Positions 1 to 9,353 of a DNA stretch of 11,084 bases are shown here, piece after piece. Under the pieces are notes generated by a model, which saw only the letters and a program-made list of their open reading frames with translations, did not search any database and had not been told where the DNA came from. The translations under genes were made by a program, and so were the position numbers. Numbering within the stretch: the stretch's first letter is position 1; every line of letters begins with the position of its first letter. The stretch is from Pseudomonas sp. (GTDB lineage Bacteria > Pseudomonadota > Gammaproteobacteria > Pseudomonadales > Pseudomonadaceae). The stretch lies in contig JAQZAY010000103.1 of the NCBI GenBank assembly GCA_029239415.1, positions 1 through 11,084 on the forward strand, given 5' to 3'.

Positions 1-24
1 TTAAAGCGTGACCCAAACGTTTAG
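1..24 (+). CDS. yceD: 3' end of yceD (DUF177) family gene, partial
   Basis: Read in frame from base 1, the first eight codons give Leu-Lys-Arg-Asp-Pro-Asn-Val followed by a TAG stop at 22-24. This is the kind of C-terminus expected for YceD/DUF177, the protein (linked to 23S rRNA and ribosome assembly) encoded immediately upstream of rpmF in most proteobacteria. The stop overlaps the ribosome binding site of rpmF (AGGAG at 23-27), as expected for co-transcribed genes. Only seven residues are visible, so the call rests mainly on conserved gene order and on my memory of the family's C-terminus. Confidence 0.55.
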   Translation, partial: LKRDPNV

Positions 25-37
25 GAGTTAATCAATT

Positions 38-220
38 ATGGCTGTTCAGCAGAACAAAAAATCCCGCTCTGCCCGTGACATGCGCCGTTCGCACGACGCC
101 CTGTCGGAAAACGCGCTGTCGGTAGAGAAAAGCACCGGTGAAGTTCACCTGCGTCACCACGTATCGCCAGAAGGCGTATACCGTGGTCGCAAAGTGATCG
201 ACAAGGGCGCTGACGAGTAA
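38..220 (+). CDS. rpmF: 50S ribosomal protein L32
   Basis: Encodes the 60-residue L32 protein of the large ribosomal subunit. The N-terminus [20 protein letters not shown] and the later segment HLRHH...GVYRGRKVI are hallmarks of the family. The protein has no cysteines, so it is the zinc-independent form, as in E. coli L32, rather than the CxxC zinc-ribbon form of many other bacteria. The ATG start is preceded by AGGAG at 23-27 with a 10-nt spacer. The stop lies 3 nt before plsX, giving the rpmF-plsX pairing that links ribosome and lipid synthesis in many bacteria. Length is normal (57 residues in E. coli). Confidence 0.98.
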   Translation: MAVQQNKKSRSARDMRRSHDALSENALSVEKSTGEVHLRHHVSPEGVYRGRKVIDKGADE

Positions 221-223
221 TCC

Positions 224-1234
224 TTGTCCGCTCAGATCATCGCGATCGACGCAATGGGCGGGGACTTCGGTCCCCGCAGCATTGTCCAGGCGAGTATCGC
301 CTGCCTCTCGGCTACACCCTCGCTCCACCTGACCCTCGTCGGTCAACCCTCCCTGCTTGAATCCCTCGTCGCTGGCCAGTCGGCAGCGGATCGCGCTCGC
401 CTGCACATCGTTGCGGCCAGTGAAGTGATCGGCATGGACGAGCGTCCCTCCCAGGCATTGCGTGGCAAGCCCGATTCGTCGATGCGCGTGGCCCTGGAGC
501 TGGTGCGCGACGGCAAGGCCCAGGCCTGCGTGAGTGCCGGCAATACCGGTGCGCTGATGGCCTTGTCGCGCCTGGTGCTCAAGACCTTGCCAGGCATCGA
601 CCGGCCAGCGATGGTCGCGGCCATCCCGACCGAATCCGGCTATTGCCAGTTGCTCGACCTGGGCGCCAATGTCGACTGCACCGCCGAGCATCTGTACCAG
701 TTCGCCGTCATGGGCTCGGTGGCCGCCCAGGCGCTGGGGGTCAGTCGGCCGCGGGTGGCGTTGCTCAACGTCGGCACCGAGGACATCAAGGGCAACCAGC
801 AGGTCAAGCTCGCCGCGGGCCTGCTGCAAAATGCCCGTGGGCTGAACTACACTGGCTTCGTCGAAGGCGACGGGCTGTACCGGGGCGAGGCCGACGTGGT
901 GGTGTGCGACGGTTTTGTCGGCAATATCCTGCTCAAGTCCAGCGAAGGCCTCGCCACCATGATCAGTGCACGCATCGAGGCCTTGTTCAGGGGCGGGCTG
1001 TTGGCCCGTGCCGCGGGCGCCATGGCCATGCCGCTGCTCAAGCGGCTGCAGGCCGACCTGGCGCCCGCGCGGCACAATGGGGCGAGCTTGCTGGGCTTGC
1101 AGGGGATCGTCATCAAGAGCCATGGCTCCGCCGGCGTCCAGGGCTTGCAGAGCGCCATCCAGCGCGCCCTGATCGAGATCCAGGAAAACCTGCCGCAGCG
1201 CCTGCACGGGCGTCTCGAGGACCTGTTGCCTTAG
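224..1234 (+). CDS. plsX: Phosphate acyltransferase PlsX
   Basis: PlsX converts acyl-ACP and phosphate to acyl-phosphate, the acyl donor for PlsY in the first step of phosphatidic acid synthesis; it is a peripheral membrane enzyme. The 336 residues carry the family landmarks in order: [13 protein letters not shown] (5-17), [36 protein letters not shown] with [14 protein letters not shown], and [17 protein letters not shown] near the C-terminus. The start is TTG at 224, because the next ATG (253) would fall inside the conserved IDAMGGD motif. GAG at 214-216, inside the end of rpmF, is the only possible ribosome binding site, so coupling to rpmF translation is likely. The E. coli enzyme is slightly longer (356). 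Confidence 0.97.
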   Translation: MSAQIIAIDAMGGDFGPRSIVQASIACLSATPSLHLTLVGQPSLLESLVAGQSAADRARLHIVAASEVIGMDERPSQALRGKPDSSMRVALELVRDGKAQACVSAGNTGALMALSRLVLKTLPGIDRPAMVAAIPTESGYCQLLDLGANVDCTAEHLYQFAVMGSVAAQALGVSRPRVALLNVGTEDIKGNQQVKLAAGLLQNARGLNYTGFVEGDGLYRGEADVVVCDGFVGNILLKSSEGLATMISARIEALFRGGLLARAAGAMAMPLLKRLQADLAPARHNGASLLGLQGIVIKSHGSAGVQGLQSAIQRALIEIQENLPQRLHGRLEDLLP

Positions 1235-1257
1235 GTCTGGTGGCGTGGAAATGGTTA

Positions 1258-1291
1258 AATGTGACCCGTTCGTCCGTGTTCTCATCATAGT
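1258..1291 (+). promoter_or_regulatory. Putative promoter upstream of fabD (shared bipartite motif)
   Basis: The 128-nt plsX-fabD gap contains AATGTGAC at 1258-1265 and, 19 nt later, TCATAGT at 1285-1291. The same two blocks at the same spacing lie upstream of acpP (3070-3103). Read as a sigma70-type promoter, GTGACC would be the -35 element and CATAGT the -10 element, each matching 4 of 6 consensus positions, with a rather long 19-nt spacer. That would give a fabD leader of roughly 65 nt. It could instead be a binding site for a regulator. The rest of the gap shows only the fabD ribosome binding site. Confidence 0.35.
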
Positions 1292-1362
1292 TTTCAGATT
1301 TCGCGTCCGGCCGCTGGCTGGGCGCGCCGTATTGGACCCAAAGATCATTAGGGGCTTGTTCA

Positions 1363-2301
1363 ATGTCTGCATCCCTCGCATTCGTCTTTCCCGGTCAAGG
1401 TTCCCAGTCGCTGGGCATGCTCGCCGAGCTCGGTGCCCAGCATCCGCTGGTCATCGAAACCTTCAAGGAAGCTTCCGAGGCCTTGGGCTATGACCTCTGG
1501 GCACTGATCCAGGACGGCCCGGAAGAGCAACTCAATCAAACCGACAAGACCCAGCCGGCCATCCTGACCGCTTCCATCGCCCTGTGGCGCTTGTGGCTGG
1601 CGCAGGGTGGTGCGCAGCCGGCGTTCGTCTCCGGCCACAGCCTGGGCGAGTACAGCGCCCTGGTTGCCGCAGGCAGCCTGACGCTCAAGGACGCCGTTCG
1701 CCTGGTCGAGCGCCGTGGCCAGCTGATGCAGGAAGCCGTACCGGCCGGGCAGGGCGCCATGGCGGCGATCCTGGGCCTGGAAGACGCCGTCGTGGTCGCC
1801 ATCTGCACTGAAGCGGCGCAGGGCGAAGTGGTCAGTGCGGTCAATTTCAACTCGCCAGGCCAGGTCGTGATCGCCGGAGCCAAGGCCGCTGTCGAGCGCG
1901 CCATGGAAGCCTGCAAGGCTCAGGGCGCCAAGCGTGCGCTGCCGCTGCCGGTCAGCGTGCCGTCGCACTGCGAGCTGATGCGCCCGGCCGCCGAGCGCTT
2001 TGCCGAATCGGTCAATGCCATCGACTGGCAGGCACCGCAGATTCCCGTGGTGCAGAATGTCAGCGCCGCCGTCCCGGCCGGCCTCGACACGCTCAAGCGC
2101 GATTTGCTCGAGCAGCTGTACAAGCCGGTGCGCTGGGTCGAGTGCGTGCAGACCCTGGCCGCGCAAGGTGCGGTGCAGCTGGTCGAGTGTGGTCCAGGCA
2201 AGGTTCTTGCTGGCCTGAACAAGCGTTGCGCCGAGGGCGTGACCACCTACAACCTCAATACCCCTGACGCCTTCGCCGCCACTGCCGCGGCGCTGGCCTG
2301 A
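1363..2301 (+). CDS. fabD: Malonyl-CoA:ACP transacylase FabD
   Basis: Transfers malonyl groups from CoA to the acyl carrier protein, supplying the extender unit for type II fatty acid synthesis in the cytoplasm. The 312-residue protein begins with the family signature AFVFPGQGSQ. The nucleophile elbow GHSLGEYSAL places the catalytic serine at 93. Arg118 in the VERRGQLM segment binds the malonyl carboxylate, His202 in VPSHCELM is the catalytic histidine, and Gln251 corresponds to E. coli Gln250. The C-terminal VECGPGKVL motif is present. The ATG is preceded by AGGGG at 1350-1354 with an 8-nt spacer. Its stop is 16 nt before fabG. Length and active-site numbering follow E. coli FabD (309 residues) with an offset of one. 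Confidence 0.98.
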   Translation: MSASLAFVFPGQGSQSLGMLAELGAQHPLVIETFKEASEALGYDLWALIQDGPEEQLNQTDKTQPAILTASIALWRLWLAQGGAQPAFVSGHSLGEYSALVAAGSLTLKDAVRLVERRGQLMQEAVPAGQGAMAAILGLEDAVVVAICTEAAQGEVVSAVNFNSPGQVVIAGAKAAVERAMEACKAQGAKRALPLPVSVPSHCELMRPAAERFAESVNAIDWQAPQIPVVQNVSAAVPAGLDTLKRDLLEQLYKPVRWVECVQTLAAQGAVQLVECGPGKVLAGLNKRCAEGVTTYNLNTPDAFAATAAALA

Positions 2302-2317
2302 AATTGGAGATGCTTGC

Positions 2318-3058
2318 ATGAGCCTGCAAGGTAAAGTTGCACTGGTTACCGGTGCCAGCCGTGGCATCGGCCAGGCCATTGCCCTGGAACTGGGTCGCCT
2401 GGGCGCCACTGTCATCGGCACCGCTACCTCCGCCTCGGGCGCCGAGCGCATCGCCGCGACCCTCAAGGAGCACGGCATTGCCGGCACCGGCCTGGAGCTG
2501 AACGTCACCAGCGCAGAATCGGTCGCTGCCACCCTGGCAACCATCCAGGAGCAGTTCGGTGCGCCGGCTATCCTGGTCAACAATGCCGGCATCACCCGCG
2601 ACAACCTCATGCTGCGCATGAAGGACGACGAGTGGTTCGACGTGGTCGACACCAACCTCAACAGCCTGTATCGCCTGTCCAAGGCGGTCCTGCGCGGCAT
2701 GACCAAGGCCCGTTGGGGTCGTATCATCAGCATCGGTTCGGTGGTGGGTGCCATGGGCAACGTTGGCCAGGTCAACTATGCTGCTGCCAAGGCAGGCCTG
2801 GAGGGCTTCAGCCGCGCCCTGGCGCGTGAAGTCGGCTCGCGCGGCATCACCGTGAACTCGGTTACCCCGGGCTTCATCGACACCGACATGACCCGCGAAT
2901 TGCCCGAGGCGCAGCGCGAGGGCCTGCTGACCCAGATTCCCCTGGGGCGCCTGGGTCAGGCAGAGGAAATCGCCAAGGTCGTCGCCTTCCTGGCGTCCGA
3001 TGGCGCAGCCTACGTGACCGGTGCCACCGTACCGGTCAATGGCGGGATGTACATGTAA
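2318..3058 (+). CDS. fabG: 3-oxoacyl-ACP reductase FabG
   Basis: NADPH-dependent short-chain dehydrogenase/reductase that reduces 3-ketoacyl-ACP to 3-hydroxyacyl-ACP, the first reductive step of each elongation cycle. Visible in the 246 residues: the Rossmann motif TGASRGIG (11-18), NNAG (88-91), the structural Asn113, and the catalytic Ser141, Tyr154 and Lys158 in SIGSVVG and YAAAK. The PGFIDTDM segment follows, and the C-terminus NGGMYM is typical of true FabG as opposed to other SDR enzymes. GGAG at 2306-2309 precedes the ATG. The gene is followed by a 201-nt gap containing the acpP promoter and leader. Confidence 0.97.
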   Translation: MSLQGKVALVTGASRGIGQAIALELGRLGATVIGTATSASGAERIAATLKEHGIAGTGLELNVTSAESVAATLATIQEQFGAPAILVNNAGITRDNLMLRMKDDEWFDVVDTNLNSLYRLSKAVLRGMTKARWGRIISIGSVVGAMGNVGQVNYAAAKAGLEGFSRALAREVGSRGITVNSVTPGFIDTDMTRELPEAQREGLLTQIPLGRLGQAEEIAKVVAFLASDGAAYVTGATVPVNGGMYM

Positions 3059-3069
3059 CCTTGCAACCG

Positions 3070-3103
3070 AATGTGACGGTTTGCTTCAAAAAAGAGTCAT
3101 ACT
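3070..3103 (+). promoter_or_regulatory. Putative acpP promoter (shared bipartite motif)
   Basis: In the 201-nt fabG-acpP gap, AATGTGAC at 3070-3077 is followed after 19 nt by TCATACT at 3097-3103. This duplicates the arrangement before fabD. Interpreted as -35 (GTGACG) and -10 (CATACT) elements, it would start transcription near 3110 and leave an acpP leader of about 150 nt. A second possible -10, TATAAA at 3121-3126, has no convincing -35 at standard spacing. A dedicated promoter fits the need for far more acyl carrier protein than the flanking enzymes. Confidence 0.4.
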
Positions 3104-3167
3104 CGAAGCCTAAAATCCGTTATAAAGCTGCAATCAGATTCCCGGCAGAGGGTAGGTGTCAGGTTCG

Positions 3168-3199
3168 AAGGCGCGTTATGCTTGAAAAGCAGGCGCCTT
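3168..3199 (+). promoter_or_regulatory. Stem-loop in the acpP 5' leader
   Basis: AAGGCGC at 3168-3174 pairs perfectly with GCGCCTT at 3193-3199. Inside the loop a second short stem, GCTT (3180-3183) with AAGC (3187-3190), closes a three-base loop. The structure ends about 60 nt before the acpP start and is followed by only a short T run (3198-3200), so it is a weak terminator at best. A role in mRNA stability, attenuation or translation control of acpP is possible; none is shown by the sequence alone. Confidence 0.4.
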
Positions 3200-3259
3200 T
3201 CTATAAACTTGCACACCGGCCAGCTGCCCGACATATGTCCTTTAGGAGTGAAACTAGGT

Positions 3260-3496
3260 ATGAGCAACATCGAAGAGCGCGTCAAGAAAATCGTTGCCGA
3301 GCAACTGGGCGTGAAGGAAGAAGAAGTGAAGAACGAATCTTCCTTCGTCGAAGACCTGGGTGCTGATTCGCTTGACACCGTTGAGCTGGTGATGGCTCTG
3401 GAAGAGGAATTCGAAACCGAGATTCCTGACGAAGAAGCCGAGAAGATCACTACCGTTCAAGCAGCAATCGACTACGTCAACGCCCACCAGGCGTAA
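3260..3496 (+). CDS. acpP: Acyl carrier protein AcpP
   Basis: Small acidic cytoplasmic carrier that holds growing acyl chains on a 4'-phosphopantetheine arm; partner of FabD, FabG, FabF and PlsX. The 78 residues contain the attachment motif [18 protein letters not shown] with the modified serine at 37, and the protein is strongly acidic as the family requires. Length equals E. coli AcpP. The start is the ATG at 3260, after TAGGAG (3243-3248). An in-frame upstream ATG at 3182 would add 26 non-conserved residues and is rejected. The gene has its own putative promoter and structured leader upstream and an intrinsic terminator 30 nt downstream, so it can be expressed as a short abundant transcript as well as part of the cluster. 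Confidence 0.98.
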   Translation: MSNIEERVKKIVAEQLGVKEEEVKNESSFVEDLGADSLDTVELVMALEEEFETEIPDEEAEKITTVQAAIDYVNAHQA

Positions 3497-3525
3497 GACG
3501 TTTGTAGTCGTCGTTTCTTGACGGG

Positions 3526-3561
3526 AAAAACCGCACTGCCGTGACTGGCGTGCGGTTTTTT
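3526..3561 (+). terminator. Intrinsic terminator after acpP
   Basis: CCGCAC (3531-3536) pairs with GTGCGG (3550-3555), and an inner GCC/GGC stem tightens the hairpin. It is flanked by five A residues upstream (3526-3530) and six T residues downstream (3556-3561), the classic shape of a Rho-independent terminator. It lies between acpP and fabF, so it probably ends most acpP transcripts. Read-through, or a weak downstream promoter that I could not identify, would supply fabF. Confidence 0.85.
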
Positions 3562-3600
3562 CTTTGCAAGAACCGTCGTCAATGGAATAAGGAGAGAACT

Positions 3601-4845
3601 GTGTCGCGTAGACGCGTCGTGGTCACCGGTATGGGTATGCTGTCGCCACTGGGTACGGACGTACCGAGCAGTTGGCAAGGCATTCTGGCTGGCCGCAGTG
3701 GCATCGGTCTGATCGAGCATACGGACCTTTCTGCCTACTCCACCCGTTTTGGCGGCTCGGTGAAAGGCTTCGACGTCGAACAGTACCTGGCGGCGAAGGA
3801 AGCCCGCAAGCTTGACCTGTTCATTCAGTACGGCCTGGCGGCCGGTTTCCAGGCGGTGCGCAATGCCGGGCTGGAAGTCACCGACGCCAACCGCGAGCGC
3901 ATCGGCGTGGCCATGGGCTCGGGTATCGGTGGCCTGACCAACATCGAGGAAACCAGCCGGACCTTGCATGACCAGGGCCCGCGACGAATCTCGCCCTTCT
4001 TCGTGCCGGGTTCGATCATCAACATGATTTCCGGCTTCCTGTCGATCCATCTGGGCGTGCAGGGGCCGAACTACGCCATCGCCACGGCCTGCACCACGGG
4101 CACCCATTGCATCGGCATGGCCGCGCGCAACATCGCGTTCGGTGAAGCCGACGTGATGATCGCCGGTGGCGCCGAGATGGCCGCCTGTGGCCTGGGCATG
4201 GGCGGTTTTGGTGCCTCCCGCGCGCTGTCCACGCGCAACGACGAGCCAAGCCGTGCCAGCCGTCCCTGGGACAAGGGGCGTGACGGTTTCGTGCTGTCCG
4301 ACGGGGCCGGCGCCCTGGTGCTCGAGGAGCTCGAGCACGCCAAGGCCCGCGGCGCCACCATCCACGCCGAGCTGGTCGGTTTCGGCATGAGCGGTGACGC
4401 CTATCACATGACCTCGCCGCCCGAAGACGGCGCAGGCGCGGCGCGCTGCATGGCCAATGCCTTGCGCGATGCCAGCCTGAATCCCGAGCAGGTCAGCTAT
4501 ATCAATGCCCACGGCACATCGACGCCGGCGGGCGACCTGGCCGAGGCTTCGGCGATCAAGCGGGTGTTCGGCGATCATGCCTACGAGCTGGCGATCAGCT
4601 CCACCAAGTCGATGACCGGCCACCTGCTGGGTGCCGCTGGAGCGGTCGAGGCGATCTTCAGCGTACTGTCGATCAACAGCCAGGTGGCGCCTGCGACCAT
4701 CAACCTCGACGAGCCGGACGAGGGCTGCGACCTGGACTTCGTGCCTCACCAGGCGCGCAACATGCCGATCGACGTCGTGCTATCGAACTCGTTCGGCTTT
4801 GGCGGTACCAATGGTTCGCTGGTGTTCCGCCGGTTCGCCGGCTGA
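3601..4845 (+). CDS. fabF: 3-oxoacyl-ACP synthase II (KASII) FabF
   Basis: Condensing enzyme that elongates acyl-ACP with malonyl-ACP; in E. coli the FabF type is responsible for the temperature-dependent C16:1 to C18:1 step. The 414 residues show the thiolase fold with the Cys-His-His triad: Cys164 in [12 protein letters not shown], His304 in [11 protein letters not shown] and His341 in [11 protein letters not shown], with Lys336 nearby. The glycine-rich C-terminal [14 protein letters not shown] is intact. The start is GTG at 3601, preceded by a strong AAGGAGAG (3589-3596); the in-frame GTG at 3541 lies inside the acpP terminator and is rejected. The chosen start gives [12 protein letters not shown] and the E. 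coli length (413). Its TGA overlaps the pabC start by one base. Confidence 0.98.
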   Translation: MSRRRVVVTGMGMLSPLGTDVPSSWQGILAGRSGIGLIEHTDLSAYSTRFGGSVKGFDVEQYLAAKEARKLDLFIQYGLAAGFQAVRNAGLEVTDANRERIGVAMGSGIGGLTNIEETSRTLHDQGPRRISPFFVPGSIINMISGFLSIHLGVQGPNYAIATACTTGTHCIGMAARNIAFGEADVMIAGGAEMAACGLGMGGFGASRALSTRNDEPSRASRPWDKGRDGFVLSDGAGALVLEELEHAKARGATIHAELVGFGMSGDAYHMTSPPEDGAGAARCMANALRDASLNPEQVSYINAHGTSTPAGDLAEASAIKRVFGDHAYELAISSTKSMTGHLLGAAGAVEAIFSVLSINSQVAPATINLDEPDEGCDLDFVPHQARNMPIDVVLSNSFGFGGTNGSLVFRRFAG

Positions 4846-5660
4846 TGCACAGCTGGATCGATGGCCAGCCCGCGACTGCGGTCAACCTGCAGAATCGCGC
4901 GCTGGCGTACGGCGATGGTCTTTTCGAGACCATCGCCGTACGCTCGGGGCGTCCCGCCTTGCTGGAATACCACCTCGCCCGCCTGGCGCTGGGTTGCCAG
5001 CGCCTGGGGATCGAGGTCGATGCCGCATTGGTGCGTGACGAAGTCCGCCGCTATGCAAGCCAGCTGGGCGAAGGCGTGGCCAAGCTGATCCTGGCCCGCG
5101 GCGACAGCCAGCGCGGCTACGCGCCAGACGTCGCAGCCGTGCCACGGCGCATTCTCCAGGGTGGCCCGCTGCCTGCCTACCCCGAGCGCAACGCCGCGCA
5201 CGGAGTGCGTCTGTTCGCCTGTCGCACCCGTCTTGCGGAACAACCGCTGCTGGCCGGGCTCAAACACCTCAATCGCCTGGAGCAGGTGCTGGCCCGGGCC
5301 GAATGGCAGGACACCGAGCATGCCGAAGGACTGATGTGCGATACCCAGGGGCGAGTGGTCGAGGGGGTCTACAGCAACCTGTTCATGGTGCGCGACGGGC
5401 AGTTGCTGACCGCCGATCTAAGCCGCTGCGGCGTGGCTGGCGTCATGCGCGCTGTCTTGATCGAGCACGCTCGCGCAGTGGGTGTCGCGCTGCAGGTGCG
5501 TGACCTGGCACTCGACGACCTTGAGCAGGCGGACGAAGTCTTTGTCTGCAACAGTGTCTACGGGATATGGCCAGTTACAGGTTTCGCGTCGCTGAACTGG
5601 CCGGCGGGACCGCTCACCCGTAAACTGCAGGCCGTTGCCCGTACGCTACTGGATGCCTGA
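4845..5660 (+). CDS. pabC: Aminodeoxychorismate lyase PabC
   Basis: PLP-dependent enzyme of fold type IV that splits 4-amino-4-deoxychorismate into p-aminobenzoate and pyruvate, on the way to folate. In the 271 residues, NRALAYGDGLFETI (17-30) is the family's N-terminal signature, Lys140 in GLKHLNRLEQVLAR is the PLP Schiff-base lysine, and VVEGVYSNLFMV (171-182) is the cofactor-binding EGxxSN region. The ATG overlaps the fabF stop as TGATG, which indicates termination-reinitiation coupling. The related branched-chain and D-amino acid aminotransferases share the fold, but the position between fabF and mltG and the length point to PabC. Confidence 0.95.
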   Translation: MHSWIDGQPATAVNLQNRALAYGDGLFETIAVRSGRPALLEYHLARLALGCQRLGIEVDAALVRDEVRRYASQLGEGVAKLILARGDSQRGYAPDVAAVPRRILQGGPLPAYPERNAAHGVRLFACRTRLAEQPLLAGLKHLNRLEQVLARAEWQDTEHAEGLMCDTQGRVVEGVYSNLFMVRDGQLLTADLSRCGVAGVMRAVLIEHARAVGVALQVRDLALDDLEQADEVFVCNSVYGIWPVTGFASLNWPAGPLTRKLQAVARTLLDA

Positions 5661-5663
5661 TTC

Positions 5664-8516
<2,853 letters not shown>

Positions 8517-8555
8517 GTCCGGTCATTCTCCACTTTCAACACGTGCCGTAAGCCC

Positions 8556-9353
8556 ATGCTTGTAGATTCCCATTGCCACCTCGACCGTCTTGACCTGAGC
8601 GCCCACCAGGGCTCGCTCGATGCCGCGCTGCAGGCAGCCCGCGCGCGCGGCGTCGGGCATTTTCTCTGCATTGGCGTCAGCGCCGAGAATGCCGGCGCGG
8701 TCAAGGCCCTGAGCGAACGCTATGCCGATGTCGACTGCTCGGTAGGCGTGCATCCGCTGGACCTGGCGCCAGGCGAGGCCCCAGCGCTGGAGTGGCTGCT
8801 GCAGGAGTTGTCCCATCCGCATGTGGTGGCCATTGGCGAGACCGGCCTTGACTACCACTACGAGCCGGAAGCCGCCGAGCTGCAACAGGCCTCGTTCCGC
8901 CTGCACCTGGAGGCCTCGCGCATCACTGGCAAGCCGGTGATCGTGCACACGCGCGCCGCGCGGGCCGATACCCTGGCGCTGCTGCGCGAGGCGAGCCTGC
9001 CCCAGGCGGGGGTGCTGCATTGCTTCACCGAAGACTGGGACATGGCCAAGGCCGCGCTCGACCTGGGCTACTACATTTCCCTTTCGGGCATCGTGACCTT
9101 CCGTAACGCCGAGGCGTTGCGTGATGTGGCGCGTCAGGTTCCTGCAGACCGCCTGCTGGTTGAAACCGATTCGCCTTACCTGGCGCCCATTCCCTACCGA
9201 GGCAAGCCCAACCTGCCCGAATACGTACGCGAAGTGGCGGAGTTCGTAGCCCTGGTACGTGGCGAGCGCTACGAACAGCTGGCCGAGCAGACCACCGCCA
9301 ACTTCAAGCGTCTGTTCCCGTTGGCGCGGGTGAGCTCCCAAGCTTCTCGGTAA
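8556..9353 (+). CDS. tatD: TatD-family metal-dependent hydrolase (DNase)
   Basis: TIM-barrel metallo-hydrolase of the TatD/YcfH family; characterised members are 3'-5' exonucleases acting on DNA and RNA. In 265 residues all metal ligands are present: His6 and His8 (DSHCHLD), Glu95 (GETGLDY), His131 (VHTR), His155 (LHCF) and Asp205 (ETDSPYL). The position after holB matches the ycfH-type paralog found in the fatty acid/tmk/holB cluster rather than the one in the tat operon. The ATG at 8556 lacks a good ribosome binding site, and the 39 nt before it hold no recognisable gene. The last 17 codons overlap the opposite-strand response regulator gene, and the terminal residues after FPLARV look unconserved. 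Confidence 0.94.
   Translation: MLVDSHCHLDRLDLSAHQGSLDAALQAARARGVGHFLCIGVSAENAGAVKALSERYADVDCSVGVHPLDLAPGEAPALEWLLQELSHPHVVAIGETGLDYHYEPEAAELQQASFRLHLEASRITGKPVIVHTRAARADTLALLREASLPQAGVLHCFTEDWDMAKAALDLGYYISLSGIVTFRNAEALRDVARQVPADRLLVETDSPYLAPIPYRGKPNLPEYVREVAEFVALVRGERYEQLAEQTTANFKRLFPLARVSSQASR

Noticed and set aside
1292..1349. Possible terminator between plsX and fabD (GGCCGC/GGCGCGCC sequences)
   Set aside because: Short GC palindromes are present but there is no convincing long stem and no T run; nothing supports termination here.
32..1381. 449-residue minus-strand open frame opposite rpmF and plsX
   Set aside because: Covers two certain plus-strand genes and reads as an antisense shadow with no motif; its length follows from the codon bias of plsX.
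1360..2775. 471-residue minus-strand open frame opposite fabD and fabG
   Set aside because: It is the mirror of strongly conserved genes in GC-rich DNA, with Arg/Ala/Gln-rich low-information protein and no recognisable domain.
3061..3366. Plus-strand open frame from the fabG-acpP gap into acpP
   Set aside because: Non-ATG start with no ribosome binding site, and its second half is out of frame with acpP; the gap is better explained as promoter and leader.
3472..4749. 425-residue minus-strand open frame opposite fabF
   Set aside because: Antisense shadow; His/Arg/Gly-rich with no domain pattern, and it crosses the acpP terminator.
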